Source: Bdellovibrionales bacterium (lineage in GTDB: Bacteria; Bdellovibrionota; Bdellovibrionia; Bdellovibrionales; JAMPXM01). Taken from it: a stretch of 64,000 nt of DNA. Below the pieces are notes generated by a model. The model was not told the origin of the DNA, searched no databases, and saw nothing but the letters and a program-made list of their open reading frames with translations. The translations under genes were made by a program, and so were the position numbers. Where the stretch lies: contig JADJOF010000004.1 in the NCBI GenBank assembly GCA_016713885.1, forward strand, positions 310,001 to 374,000, read 5' to 3'. Shown here one piece after another: positions 25,180 to 35,328 of the stretch. Within the stretch, counting starts at the first letter, position 1. Each line of letters starts with the position of its first letter.

Positions 25180-26169
25180 CTAGTTCGCTTCCTTTTCGAT
25201 TTTATCCATCAAAGCGCCTGCCATCGGAACTGAATCGAGATTGTTCAACGGCACATCCGGTGCTGGTGGAACAAACGCCAATTCCTTCGGCATCTTATTC
25301 AATTGTGCTACGCCAAGTGGCAATGCGCTAGTCTGGATTTGTTCTCCGGACTCTTCAATTTTCTTCACGTCAGAAAGTTTGATCGACTGACCATTAACGA
25401 TAACGTTCGGTCCTTGTGCTGTGAAGTCGACACCCGTGATCCGTCCTTCGAACTCGCTCTTGGCAAAAACTTTTCCGCCACTCGAGGCCGTTGCTTCAAC
25501 TGCGAACCGATACTCGCCAGGGCGTGCAGGCAAACCTTCGTCGGTAAGGCCATTCCAACGAATCGAGTTCGCACCCTTCTTCATTGCACCCGGCTCGACC
25601 GTACGGACGGTTTTTCCATTTCCATCCTTAATCGCGATCTGCACTTTTTGAGCATCGCCCCCAAGAACAAAGTTGAAGCCGTGTTCTGTATCACCCGGCG
25701 CACGTGTCACTTTTGATGCATCTCCAGACACTTTCTTTCCTATGAATGAAAGTGCTCCGAAGTTACTTTGACCCGATTGAAGCTTCGCAAGGCCCTCAAC
25801 GGACGAGTTGATGTTGTTCAACTGCTCAAGCGATGAGAACTGCGCTAGCTGCGCCGCCATCTCATGGCTCTCCATCGGACTTGTTGGATCTTGGTTCTTC
25901 ATTTGCGTGAGCATAAGTTTAAAAAACGCATCTTTATCGAGTTCGCCATTCCCCGTCGTTCGCACTTTGCGAGCGGGGTCGACCCAATTCGGATCGGCAA
26001 TTTTATTGAGAACATCGCCGACCGCCTGATCGCCGAATGCTTTCTGAAAGTCACCGGCCGCATTCTTCGCGGCTTGTGGCTCATCTGCTGTCGCACCGGC
26101 GCGAAGCAAGGCCTGGGAGTCCGAATTGCTCCAAGCCTGTGTTCCGCGTTTAATTCCCATCATCGACAT
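25180..26169 (-). CDS. flgD: Flagellar hook-capping protein FlgD
   Basis: FlgD caps the growing hook. The cap motif FFKLMLTQMKNQDPTSPMESHEMAAQLAQF (core LMLTQMKNQDPTSPM) is at about residues 85-115, followed by a FlgD Ig-like segment (NSIRWNGLTDEGLPARPGEYRF) typical of the C-terminal domain. The 329 residues are longer than the E. coli protein (231). It follows fliK by 11 bases and precedes the hook-operon protein by two bases. Confidence 0.92.
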   Translation of the reverse strand: MSMMGIKRGTQAWSNSDSQALLRAGATADEPQAAKNAAGDFQKAFGDQAVGDVLNKIADPNWVDPARKVRTTGNGELDKDAFFKLMLTQMKNQDPTSPMESHEMAAQLAQFSSLEQLNNINSSVEGLAKLQSGQSNFGALSFIGKKVSGDASKVTRAPGDTEHGFNFVLGGDAQKVQIAIKDGNGKTVRTVEPGAMKKGANSIRWNGLTDEGLPARPGEYRFAVEATASSGGKVFAKSEFEGRITGVDFTAQGPNVIVNGQSIKLSDVKKIEESGEQIQTSALPLGVAQLNKMPKELAFVPPAPDVPLNNLDSVPMAGALMDKIEKEAN

Positions 26170-26180
26170 TCATTCACCCC

Positions 26181-28019
26181 TTAAGCCACAAGATTCAAAC
26201 GACGATCACCACCGGTCGCTGCACTACGAGCTTTTACTGCGCTTGGCGCACTCGAAGTCGCGACCGCGTCAGCCTCTGGAACCGGTTGGCGACGTGGCTG
26301 CTGATAGCTTCCCATGCCAAACCCCTCCGAGAATCCCTGACGGAATCCTTCGCGGTCTTGACGGAACTGTCCCATAAAGTCCTGAGCCATCTGTCGTGCC
26401 TGGTCACGGGCTGAATCTTGATTGCCCTGATCAAAACGCTGTTTTGCTAAATCAGTATTCACATCAACCTTGAGAGCGTCGACCTGCAGACGATGGCTCG
26501 CGAGGTTTGTCTTCAGGTCATCAAGACCTTTTTCCAATGCTCGTTTTGCGGAGTCGGTGTCGGTCATCATCTGAATCGCGACTTGTCCATCTTTAACAGC
26601 AACCTTTAAGTGAACCTCACCAAGGCCCTCAGGACGAAGCTGCATCTTCATCTCACCGCCGCCTTTTTGCACAAGCAGCTGAGCATTACGAACAACGTCT
26701 TGAACATTTTCGGGCGCGGCGCCGTCACCCTGTTTCAGCATCGCCTGCGCGAGCGAAGCTGACGTCGCGCTTCCCGCCGCAAGTGGAACTGCCGCTTTCT
26801 CACCACTCGTCGTCGGCACCGTCAAAAGCGAAGCCTCCTCAAGCGTCTTCTCAAGGGTCGATGCGGCCACCGCTTTTGGACCTTGTGGATTTTGGGCTGG
26901 CTTCGAAGACGAGCCCGCTGACGAATCAGAGGACGAGCAAAATGCACTCTTCGCTACTGACACCGCTACAACGGGAGCCACACCGAGTGCCTGAGCGATT
27001 GAGTCGAACTTAGATGGCTTATCTTCATTTGATTGCGCAGCACCGCTCGAATCCGCTACCGGAATCTCGGTTCCATTCATTTTCTCTGCCGGAGCTCGCA
27101 TCGCAAACGAGTCATTTAGCGACGCGATTGCTTTATCCAATTTCTCCATGGCCTCTTCTTTTTCAGAGAGGACCTTAACACTGACGCCAAGTGCGGTGCC
27201 GATTTGTGCGCCAGCAAGCTGCTCATTGAGCGAGCTTTCACCGGTTGTCAGGAGCATTTCGCGATAGTAGCGCTCGGCCTTAGGCATCTGCTCTGGCTTA
27301 AGATTCAGCTGTTCAAGAATGTTCTCAGCCGTTTGTTCCGGCGAAGCTTTCAGCGCCGCCTGGTCAAGACCGGCAAATGCCTTGAGGATCTTTCCTGGCT
27401 CAATTCCGAACTCATCCTTCATGCGATTGAGGAAGAGCTGCATTGAGTCCTGACGAAGTGCTGACTCGTTTCCAACAACGTCTTGCAGCTCACCAAGAAG
27501 CGACTCGGCATCGATCTCTTGAACACTGCCATCATCCGCTGAGACTGCAACAGACTGTCCCATGAGGGCCGCCTGAATCGCAGCGACAACAGCATCCGAT
27601 CCGCTCTTTGCTTCAAGGGGTGCCGCTTTATTAGCAGAGATCGTTTTTCCGTCCGTAGCCGGAATGACAGGCGCAGCCTGACGTGGCTCCTTCGAACCCG
27701 CAGAAACAGAAGTGGCCGAAATGGAGTCCGATACCGGCTCGCTCGACGCTTTTGATACTTCTGATTTTACGGGCACCGATGTCTTCGCTAGAACATTCTC
27801 AAAAGATTGAACCTCTGTGCCATCAGACGTCTTCGACTTCTCGGTCGACTTCTTCTGCGGCTTCTCAATTTTTGACGTCGGTTTGGTGGAGGCCTTCGAC
27901 AAGGTGGTCAGTGATGATGACGACGCCTCAGATGAGTTCTGACTCATCTCTGGCTTCTCGCTCTTCATCTGTGTGGGGCGATCAAATCCTATGATCGCGC
28001 CCATTCCCGTCACTTGCAC
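26181..28019 (-). CDS. fliK: Flagellar hook-length control protein FliK
   Basis: The 612-residue protein has a long Ser/Lys/Ala-rich, probably disordered N-terminus and a C-terminal FliK domain at about 450-520, with MKMQLRPEGLGEVHLKVAVKDG (core LRPEGLGEVHLKV). FliK measures hook length and switches export specificity. The LRPxxLG motif is diagnostic. GTG 28019, GTG 28013 and ATG 28004 are all possible starts. It is in the usual position before flgD. Confidence 0.9.
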   Translation of the reverse strand: MQVTGMGAIIGFDRPTQMKSEKPEMSQNSSEASSSSLTTLSKASTKPTSKIEKPQKKSTEKSKTSDGTEVQSFENVLAKTSVPVKSEVSKASSEPVSDSISATSVSAGSKEPRQAAPVIPATDGKTISANKAAPLEAKSGSDAVVAAIQAALMGQSVAVSADDGSVQEIDAESLLGELQDVVGNESALRQDSMQLFLNRMKDEFGIEPGKILKAFAGLDQAALKASPEQTAENILEQLNLKPEQMPKAERYYREMLLTTGESSLNEQLAGAQIGTALGVSVKVLSEKEEAMEKLDKAIASLNDSFAMRAPAEKMNGTEIPVADSSGAAQSNEDKPSKFDSIAQALGVAPVVAVSVAKSAFCSSSDSSAGSSSKPAQNPQGPKAVAASTLEKTLEEASLLTVPTTSGEKAAVPLAAGSATSASLAQAMLKQGDGAAPENVQDVVRNAQLLVQKGGGEMKMQLRPEGLGEVHLKVAVKDGQVAIQMMTDTDSAKRALEKGLDDLKTNLASHRLQVDALKVDVNTDLAKQRFDQGNQDSARDQARQMAQDFMGQFRQDREGFRQGFSEGFGMGSYQQPRRQPVPEADAVATSSAPSAVKARSAATGGDRRLNLVA

Positions 28020-28046
28020 CTTAGCCCTCCATGGCCGCGGTTCAGT

Positions 28047-28958
28047 TCACTTCTTCGAGGCGTCTGCGTTTGCTACTGTCTCATACCCTGTCAACATCTC
28101 CGAAAGCCTCTTTGCCTTCGCTGCCGACATTGCATTTAGGATCTCTGCAGCGTTCTTCTTTTTCAATCGATCAAGAATCGTCACTGCTAAATCCTCGTTC
28201 AAAGTCTCAATCACTCGGGCCGCCTGCGTTGGCTTCATGTTCGAGTAAACATCCACCAACTTTGCGACCTTCTCCTGGTCCAGAACAACTCGATCCTTCA
28301 GTGTCGTCGAGATTTCTTTTCTCATCGACTCCAGCTGATGGATCCGTTCATCAAGTCCCTTTTTCTGTTTCTGCAATTCTTCTTCCAACTTTACGAGCTC
28401 TGCTTCGCGACGATCTAAAGACTCTTTTCGCTCGCCTAACTTCTTGAAAAAACTGATCTCTTCAGCGGTCCACTGCTTAACGTCTGGGGTCTTCTCGACC
28501 TCGGCCGTCGGCTGGGAAGAATCTGCCGACTCGGCAGATTTTTTTGCCTCTTTAGGTTCGATCGCTTTCTCTTTCACCGGAGCATCAGGCTTTGTCTTGG
28601 CATCGACCTTCTCTGACGCGTCGGCCTCACCAAAAAATCCAAGTTCAATTGTTGGAATTCTCTCGGCCAAGTCCGGACGAAGATAACCTGTGACACCGGA
28701 TGCAATCGCAATCAACAACAGGAGGGATGCAAATACAGGAGGCTTTGAACGCTTGCGCCGCGCTTTGCGGTCGGCTTGAGTTTTCGCTTTCGCATTCGCA
28801 AAATGCGCTTTCACGAGTTCTTCTGGCGAAAGCCCGCTTCGCAATTCCCCAGTAAACGACTTCGACGAAGCTTGTGTGCCTTTATTTGTGGCCTTCGGCG
28901 CAGACGGCACACCCTGTTTACTTTTCTGTGCTTCGCGAAAGAACTGCTCGTAGCTCAT
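28047..28958 (-). CDS. MotE-like/MgtE N-domain flagellar protein
   Basis: The start at ATG 28958 (MSYEQFFREAQ) is preceded by GAGGA. After a basic N-terminal region one membrane segment is at about 75-95 (VFASLLLLIAIASGVTGYL), then an acidic linker, a long coiled coil (about 165-215, RREAELVKLEEELQKQKK) and a helical MgtE N-like domain (VYSNMKPTQAARVIETLNE). MotE proteins near fliJ and fliK are thought to act as chaperones of the stator. The order here, fliI-fliJ-this-fliK, matches that family's setting. Confidence 0.8.
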   Translation of the reverse strand: MSYEQFFREAQKSKQGVPSAPKATNKGTQASSKSFTGELRSGLSPEELVKAHFANAKAKTQADRKARRKRSKPPVFASLLLLIAIASGVTGYLRPDLAERIPTIELGFFGEADASEKVDAKTKPDAPVKEKAIEPKEAKKSAESADSSQPTAEVEKTPDVKQWTAEEISFFKKLGERKESLDRREAELVKLEEELQKQKKGLDERIHQLESMRKEISTTLKDRVVLDQEKVAKLVDVYSNMKPTQAARVIETLNEDLAVTILDRLKKKNAAEILNAMSAAKAKRLSEMLTGYETVANADASKK

Positions 28959-29003
28959 ACTCTTAGATTCCTCGATTGGCGCGGTTCTCCGCAAGGCCAG
29001 GTC

Positions 29004-29456
29004 TCAGCGAAAAGGACCTTCGCCTCGCCCATGGCGCATCACCGCCAGGTCGTCATATTCAAGACGCTCTCGGCGCTCCATCTCTTCGACAAACTCTAGA
29101 CGTTTGTTCTCTTTCAATTTTTCTAAAGTCTTCTTTTCTTTTGCGGACTCAATCAAAATGTCCTGCAAACGCTCTTCTTCCGCCTTCAACTCACGAATCT
29201 TTTTCCTATGATTTTCGATCCGGATTTTCTGCCCAGCCACGAAAGTCTCAATGGTGTTCAGAGGACTGGCACCAGAGCCGGATGTCACAAGCCTCTGACC
29301 GTCCTCACGAGCCGTGTCGATAGCTCGATACATCTCATCGAGGACTCGAAGCGCTTCAACAGTCTTCGCACGGGCGTCCATAAAGTCGCGCTGCGCGGCC
29401 TCTTCAAGACGCGTGCGATGTTCAAGCAGCTTTTGCAAACGAAACTTGAACTTCAT
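29004..29456 (-). CDS. fliJ: Flagellar export chaperone-like protein FliJ
   Basis: This 150-residue protein is almost entirely helical and charged, with FKFRLQKLLEHRTRLEEAAQ at the start, the usual FliJ opening. FliJ links the ATPase FliI with FlhA and recycles chaperones. It overlaps the fliI stop by one base (TGATG). Identification rests on the N-terminal pattern, length and position. Confidence 0.85.
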   Translation of the reverse strand: MKFKFRLQKLLEHRTRLEEAAQRDFMDARAKTVEALRVLDEMYRAIDTAREDGQRLVTSGSGASPLNTIETFVAGQKIRIENHRKKIRELKAEEERLQDILIESAKEKKTLEKLKENKRLEFVEEMERRERLEYDDLAVMRHGRGEGPFR

Positions 29457-30787
29457 CAGCCCCTACCGAGAATTTGAACCATTCGGCGTGCGCAGTCTTC
29501 AATCGACGTGGCTTCTTCAACATCCTGTCGCAAGAACTCGTCGATGGCCTGATGTAGACGGACCGCCTCGTCAATTTTCGGATTTGTCCCCTGACGGTAG
29601 GCACCAATATTGATCAGATCTTCGGCATCACGATAGACCGCAATCATCTCGCGCATGCGCCGCGAAAGATCTAAAAATTCGCGAGGCACAATCTGTCGCA
29701 TTACCCGACTTGTCGACGGCAAAACGTCAATCGCTGGAAAGTGGCCACGAGCAGCAATTTTTCGGTCCAACACAATGTGGCCGTCGACGATCGAACGGAC
29801 AGCGTCGCCGATCACGTCATTCATGTCGTCACCTTCAACAAGAACAGTGTAGAGACCCGTGATACTTCCGCCGTTGGTGAATGAGCCTGCGCGCTCGAGC
29901 AGCTTCGGAAGCGCTGCAAAAACACTCGGTGTGTAACCCTTTGATGCTGGAGGCTCGCCGGCAGCAAGACCGATCTCTCGGGCCGCCATTGCAAAACGAG
30001 TGACCGAGTCCATCATCAACAAGACATGTTTTCCCTGTTCCGCAAAAGCTTCAGCAATCGCTGTTGCAACAAAAGCGCCGCGCATTCGCAAGAGCGGGCT
30101 CTTGTCACTTGTCACACACACAACGACTGATCTCTTTAAGCCCTCGGGACCAAGGATATCCTCGATAAACTCCTTTACCTCTCGACCCCGCTCGCCAATC
30201 ATCGCAATCACGTTAATATCGGCATTCGACGATCGGGCCATCATACCCATCAGCACAGACTTACCGACGCCCGATCCGGCCATGATCCCCATCCGCTGCC
30301 CACGTCCAACCGTAAGCATTGAGTTGATCGCACGGACGCCAAGGTCGGAAATCTCTCGAATCGGTTCGCGATCAAGTGGATTCACGACGGCCGAATAAAT
30401 TGAACGCTCTTCGATCGATTCAAGTGGCCCCAACGAATCCATGGGTAAACCCATTCCATCAACCACGCGCCCCAGAAGCCCGTCGCCAACACGAACTGTC
30501 GCCTGCGGTTGCTCCAGTACGACCTGCGCACCAAGACCAACGCCCTTCATTTCACCAAGCGGCATCAAGATCACGTTGCGATCGCGAAACCCGACAACTT
30601 CAGCCAGAAAAGGTTCGTTCCCGGCCGATGGATACACTCGACAGATCGCACCAACCGACGAGGCCGGCAGATAGCCGAGCATCATTGGACCAACGACTTG
30701 AGTAATTTTGCCGGAATCCTCGGTCAAATGGGCGCGGTCAATGGCAGTCCGATAGCGCTCAAGATCAAGATTCATCGACGTTTCCAT
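29456..30787 (-). CDS. fliI: Flagellar export ATPase FliI
   Basis: FliI energises type III export. Walker A is MAGSGVGKSVLMGM, Walker B is VLLMMDSVTRFAMA, and the ATPase signature PSVFAALPKLLERAG is present. The 443-residue length is usual. ATG 30787 or 30775 could be the start; the former overlaps the fliH end. It is in the fliH-fliI-fliJ order found in most flagellar operons. Confidence 0.95.
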   Translation of the reverse strand: METSMNLDLERYRTAIDRAHLTEDSGKITQVVGPMMLGYLPASSVGAICRVYPSAGNEPFLAEVVGFRDRNVILMPLGEMKGVGLGAQVVLEQPQATVRVGDGLLGRVVDGMGLPMDSLGPLESIEERSIYSAVVNPLDREPIREISDLGVRAINSMLTVGRGQRMGIMAGSGVGKSVLMGMMARSSNADINVIAMIGERGREVKEFIEDILGPEGLKRSVVVCVTSDKSPLLRMRGAFVATAIAEAFAEQGKHVLLMMDSVTRFAMAAREIGLAAGEPPASKGYTPSVFAALPKLLERAGSFTNGGSITGLYTVLVEGDDMNDVIGDAVRSIVDGHIVLDRKIAARGHFPAIDVLPSTSRVMRQIVPREFLDLSRRMREMIAVYRDAEDLINIGAYRQGTNPKIDEAVRLHQAIDEFLRQDVEEATSIEDCARRMVQILGRG

Positions 30788-31583
30788 TCACGTCGCTGCG
30801 CTTTGGAAGAATCTCAGAGATCGAGCTCCAGAGTTTTCCAAGACGCATTTCAATTGTGGCATCGACCTGCCCGTAGTTCGTCATGATCACACAGCCACCC
30901 GGCTGCATTCCTGCCGCTGACTCCAACCGAGCCTTTCTTATGAACTCAAACTCTTTGCCCAAACGAGCCTTTGATTCTTCAATGAATGCAAAATCGGGCT
31001 CGGCCATTCGAATCGTCATCGACTCTTCGTCTTGTGCACTTTGTGCGGCCTGCTCAAGAACACGCAAGATAGTCTCGCGATTCATCGAAATCTCGGCGAG
31101 CGCCATGCGCTTGGCCATTTCAAAGCTGAGCGTCACCAGGGAACCTTCATTTTGCTTCACCAAATCAGTTTTCAGAGTCTCAAGGCCGTGAATAATTCGA
31201 TCAAGCTTCGATAGTTTCTCTGCAAGCTCTTCGTTCTTCTCGCGATAGGCCGACTCTTGTCCCTCATCACGTCCAAGATCGTAACCCTGCCTGTAAGCTT
31301 CTTCCTGCAGAGTTTTGAGCTTCTCAAGAGCCTCGGTCTCAACTCGCTCTGAAAGTGAGTGCTTTTCAAGCTCCGCAATTCCCGATGTAACAGAGACGAC
31401 GTGATCGACCTGGAACTCGGGGTTCTCTTGCTCAGTCTGAATGCGCACAAACTCAACAGCGGCCGCACTCGGTCGAAATGGAAAATCGCGAGGCTTATAC
31501 TCAAGCGCACGGGTCTCGGCCTCATCTTTGGTGAGGATCGATTTTGACTTCGTCATTCCATTAGGCCGCGCAGCGTTCAACAT
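30765..31583 (-). CDS. fliH: Flagellar assembly protein FliH
   Basis: The 272-residue product has a central coiled coil (KLKTLQEEAYRQGYDLGRDEG, core AYRQGYDLGRDEG, a GxxxG-like region) and a C-terminal domain with ESAAGMQPGGCVIMTNYGQVDATIE, like FliH/HrpE proteins. FliH inhibits and anchors FliI. ATG 31583 is preceded by GGAAGG at good spacing. It overlaps fliI by 23 bases. Confidence 0.88.
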   Translation of the reverse strand: MLNAARPNGMTKSKSILTKDEAETRALEYKPRDFPFRPSAAAVEFVRIQTEQENPEFQVDHVVSVTSGIAELEKHSLSERVETEALEKLKTLQEEAYRQGYDLGRDEGQESAYREKNEELAEKLSKLDRIIHGLETLKTDLVKQNEGSLVTLSFEMAKRMALAEISMNRETILRVLEQAAQSAQDEESMTIRMAEPDFAFIEESKARLGKEFEFIRKARLESAAGMQPGGCVIMTNYGQVDATIEMRLGKLWSSISEILPKRSDVNGNVDES

Positions 31584-31594
31584 CTAGACCTTCC

Positions 31595-32647
31595 CTAAAC
31601 CATCGCGTCTTCGCTGCCACCGCGAGCGATAAGGATTTTTCCTTCGCCCTCAAGTCGACGAGCGACGTTAACGATTTCAACCTGGGCCGTCTCAACATCT
31701 GAAAGACGCGATGGCCCCATGTTCGACAGATCGTCTTTAAGCAGCTGTGCCGCCCGTTGTGAGATATTCTTGAAGATTTTGTTTCTGATCTCTTCGTTCG
31801 AAGTCTTGAGCGCAAGCAAGAGCTTGTCGTTTGGAACTTCCTTGAGAAGGGTTTGAATGCCCTTGTCGTCGATCTTGATAATGTCTTCGAACACGAACAT
31901 GAGCTTGCGAATCTCTTCGGCCAAAATCGGATCTTTTTCTTCGATCCTCGCCATAATCGCTTTCTCGGTGTTCTTGTCCATAACGTTGAGCATCTCGGCC
32001 ACGGGCTGCACTCCACCCAATGCCGCAGCCTCTGTCGTACCAACGTTCGACAGCTCCTCTTTCAATACTCGATCGACTTCTGCAATCAGTTCGGGAGCAA
32101 CATGTTCGAGGTTCGCCATACGAAGCACCACTTCGGCTTGGAAAGCCTCGGGAAGACGCTTTAAAACCTCTCCCTTTTTTTCAGGCTCAAGGTGCGCCAA
32201 GATCACCGACACCGTCTGCGGGTGCTCGTTCACCAAAAAGTTTGCAAGCGACTTTGCATCAACAGTCTCAAGCGACTCAAGCTGCGGCCTTTGACTTGTC
32301 GACACACTCAAATGTCCAAGAACTCCACGCGCACGCTCTTCACCAAGCGCATCGATGACCGTCTCTTTCGCGATGGAAGAGTCAGAGAAAATATAGTCTT
32401 CCGACTCACTGACAAGTTCGTAGTACTCCTCTAAGACCTTCTTCGTAATCGCAATAGGCACGATCCGAAACTTGCCCATGACGGTCAGAAGTTTTCGAAT
32501 GTCAGCGTCATCCATACGCTTCAGCAGAACTTTCGCTGAATTTGGCCCGAGATAGTTGACCAAAATCGCTGCTTTTTCAAAGCCTTTTAAATTATCGAAA
32601 TCGATGCCCTCAGGCTTTTGCAATCGAACTGTCGCATGATCGGCCAT
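31595..32647 (-). CDS. fliG: Flagellar motor switch protein FliG
   Basis: FliG couples stator force to rotation. It has the family's three helical domains: LKGFEKAAILVNYLGP at the N-terminus, NEHPQTVSVILAHLEPEK in the middle (EHPQ motif) and a C-terminal domain with FVFEDIIKIDDKGIQTLLKEV. The 350 residues are normal. It starts four bases after the fliF stop. Confidence 0.95.
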   Translation of the reverse strand: MADHATVRLQKPEGIDFDNLKGFEKAAILVNYLGPNSAKVLLKRMDDADIRKLLTVMGKFRIVPIAITKKVLEEYYELVSESEDYIFSDSSIAKETVIDALGEERARGVLGHLSVSTSQRPQLESLETVDAKSLANFLVNEHPQTVSVILAHLEPEKKGEVLKRLPEAFQAEVVLRMANLEHVAPELIAEVDRVLKEELSNVGTTEAAALGGVQPVAEMLNVMDKNTEKAIMARIEEKDPILAEEIRKLMFVFEDIIKIDDKGIQTLLKEVPNDKLLLALKTSNEEIRNKIFKNISQRAAQLLKDDLSNMGPSRLSDVETAQVEIVNVARRLEGEGKILIARGGSEDAMV

Positions 32648-32650
32648 AGG

Positions 32651-34300
32651 TTATGCATCCTTCCGAACAAGCCAAAGGCTAAACGCGCCTGCAGCTTTCT
32701 CTTCATCTTTTTCCATCAACGTCATGATGCGCTCGCGGAGAAGCTCTGATTCAGCTTTATCGGGATCCAGCGATTCCTCCAAAATTGGAAGTGCACTCGA
32801 CATACCTGGCAAGCTGTTGTCAACCGACTGAAGTTCCTCGAGTTCCTCGATTGTACGAGGAAGCAAATCATCAACTGAGTCTTGGAAGCTATCAGTCACC
32901 CAACGCATAAATTGTCGCATCACCATAAAGAAGAAGAGCGAAATCACCCCGCCGAGGAGAATCCACTTCAACAGTGAGTTCATCAGCTTCTTGCGCTCAA
33001 GAGTGGTCATCCACTTCTCGCTCTCGCTGAAGTCCTCTTTCTCAAAACGCATCGTCTCAATCTTCACAGCATCGCCGCGCTGATCGCTGAATCCGATCGC
33101 ATTCTTCACAATCGACTCAAATTTCACAATCTCTTCGGGAGTGCGTGGCGCCCACGCTTCTTCATCTTCACCCTTGTCGTTTTTCTTAAATGAAGTCACG
33201 CCGTCAACCAGAACTGACACCGTGATGCGCTCAAGACCACCGGCGGCCTCTTTGATATTCTTTACGGTCTTGGGAACCATAAAGTTTTGCGTCTTCAATT
33301 CTTTCTGAACATTCTGACTAAAACCAACTTGTCCAGTCTCTTGTGCACCGGGAATATTGGCACGAGCGCCGGGAACTCCAGTTGGATTTGTACGAGAGCC
33401 GTCAAGACGCTCTTCCTCACTTTGCGTTGAAACCAGCGCCGACTTATCGGCATCAACAGTCTCTTCGGTCATCTGCATGTGACGATTATTGAGCTGCGCG
33501 TTCACGCGCGCGATCACTTTACCCTGGCCAACGACACGAGCAAGGATCGATTCCACGCGATCTTCAATGTCTCGCTCCATTTTTGACTTTGCTTCAGCAA
33601 GTGCGCCACTCACTCCGCCCGATGGATCTTGCGCTTTCGAAAGCATTTTTCCACGCGAATCGACAACGGTGACCTTCTCGGGATCAAGTCCCTCAACGGC
33701 GCTGGCGACCAAGTGTGTGATACCGCGAACCTGGTCCTCGGCAAGGGTTTTTCCTGGATGAAGTTCAACAACAACCGACGCCGTCGGCGATCCACCCTCT
33801 TCTAAAAATGTTTTCTTAGGAGGCAACGCCAACATCACTTTTGAGCGCACAACCGCATCGAGTGTGTTGATCGCGCGCGTCAGTTCACCTTGCAGCGCGC
33901 GTTGGTAGTTGATTCGTTGCGAGAACGAGGAGGCACCGAAGTCTTGCTTATCAAAGACTTCGAAGCCAATCGAGCCAATCTTTCCTGTACCCAACTCTGA
34001 CATCAACGCCATCTGAGTTGAATGCAAAAGCTCTTTTGGAACGACAATGGTTTTTCCTGCATCCTGAACACGGAAAGGAATATTCTTTGCCTGAAGCTTG
34101 TCGACAACCACGGCGGTCTGATCCGCCGGAATATTGGTCAAAAGCGGAACGTAGTCCGTTCAGCTCATAATTGTGGCCATGATGCCGCCCGTGACAAGAA
34201 CAAGTCCTGTCGCAGCTAACATCGACATGCGCTTAACCGGAGTTAAGTTCCGATAGAAGTCTCGAAACTGTACAATGATATTTCGGAAAAGACTTTGCAC
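32651..34300 (-). pseudogene. fliF: fliF: MS-ring protein, interrupted by a TGA near the first membrane segment
   Basis: FliF forms the MS ring. GTG 34300 is preceded by GGGAG and opens VQSLFRNIIVQFRDFYRNLT, then the first membrane segment (MLAATGLVLVTGGIMATIM). TGA at 34162-34160 breaks it before TDYVPLLTNIPADQ, a conserved FliF block (usually xxDYVPLYTNLxxxD). The rest is open to 32651, with ring-building motifs, a linker and a second membrane segment near 32,930-32,980. A GGA or TGG to TGA change would explain it. No sign of recoding is seen. Without it the cell should lack flagella, so an error is likely. Confidence 0.88.
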
Positions 34301-34317
34301 AACGCTCCCTTAATCGA

Positions 34318-34692
34318 TCAAACCTGCATCTTCATAACTTCTTGATAGGCGTCGATGATCTTGTTTCGGACCTGAGTCATCAACCGAAGCGCGATATCAG
34401 CCTTCTCGACTGTCATCATCACTTCAGGAATATTCGTGGTCTTCCCCGTCGCCAAATCTTGAGTTTTTACGTCCGCTTGCTTTTGAAGTTCATTTGTCTC
34501 GTTAATGGCATCGCGAAGAATATCGGCGAACCCACCGCCGTCGATCTTCCCGTTTGCGCCTGTACTACCGACACCCGACGCGGCACTTCCGGTTGATCCC
34601 GTGCGCGGCGAAAAGCCATCGGAGCGAATTTCGCTCGCGGTCTTGCCTTGGTTGAGTAGCGATTGGCCTTGGCGGATCGTCAAACCATCCAT
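34318..34692 (-). CDS. fliE: Flagellar hook-basal body protein FliE
   Basis: FliE joins the MS ring to the rod. The conserved C-terminal half is clear: GFADILRDAINETNELQKQA and MMTVEKADIALRLMTQVRNKIIDAYQEVMKMQV (core ALRLMTQVRNKIIDAYQE). The 124 residues are normal. It is separated from flgC by about 200 bases with no gene. Confidence 0.93.
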   Translation of the reverse strand: MDGLTIRQGQSLLNQGKTASEIRSDGFSPRTGSTGSAASGVGSTGANGKIDGGGFADILRDAINETNELQKQADVKTQDLATGKTTNIPEVMMTVEKADIALRLMTQVRNKIIDAYQEVMKMQV

Positions 34693-34890
34693 GGTTCAGG
34701 TCCTGTTAGCCTCTTGGCGTTAGGGTTACTTCCTTGGTCCTTGCGCCTGACACCCTACTAGTGACAAATGCGCAGCCTTTTCCTTATTTTAGCCGCTCTT
34801 TCTTAAGTCGCGAGTCCATTCTGCATTAATGTTTCATTCTTAGGCTGAAGGCCTGCTCCGTCGAAAAAATGACACATTTATACCCCTCGA
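34693..34890. other. Gene-free gap between flgC and fliE
   Basis: About 200 bases without a credible gene. AT-rich stretches are present near 34,785 and 34,870, and no clear hairpin terminator was found. It may hold an internal promoter of the fliE-onward part of the operon. Confidence 0.35.
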
Positions 34891-35328
34891 CTATCGTCCA
34901 ATTTCAAGCGAAGTCATCGCCATGTCTTTTGTAGCGTTCATGGCCGAAACGTTGGCCTCATAGGCGCGCGTGGCCTGAATCATGTTCGCCATCTCTTCCA
35001 TCAGGTTAATGTTCGGCATGGCCACGTAACCGTTCTCATCGGCGTCGACATGATCGGGTCGGTACTCCATTCGCGGCGCCTTTTGATCGACAAGAACATC
35101 GGTCACCTGGACCCGCTGCACATCTTTCTGCGGAGCACTGGTCAAAATCTCACCAAAGCTTTTTGCCTCCGGCATCGATTCAAAAATGACATCTTTGCGA
35201 CGGTAGGGGCCACCTTCAGGAGTTCGCGTCGTATTGATGTTCGCGATATTGGAGGAAATTGTATTCATGCGCGTGCGCTGCGCGGCCATTCCACTCGCAC
35301 TAACTCGCATTCCGGTCAGAATATCCAT
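34891..35328 (-). CDS. flgC: Flagellar basal-body rod protein FlgC
   Basis: FlgC is a proximal rod subunit. MRVSASGMAAQRTRMNTISSNIANINTTRTPEG (core SGMAAQRTRMNTISSNIAN) and the C-terminal NLMEEMANMIQATRAYEANVSAMNATKDM are diagnostic. The 145 residues are normal. It overlaps the flgB stop by one base (TAATG). Confidence 0.95.
   Translation of the reverse strand: MDILTGMRVSASGMAAQRTRMNTISSNIANINTTRTPEGGPYRRKDVIFESMPEAKSFGEILTSAPQKDVQRVQVTDVLVDQKAPRMEYRPDHVDADENGYVAMPNINLMEEMANMIQATRAYEANVSAMNATKDMAMTSLEIGR

Noticed and set aside
34160..34162. Selenocysteine recoding of the fliF TGA
   Set aside because: No SECIS-like hairpin directly follows and FliF has no known selenocysteine form.
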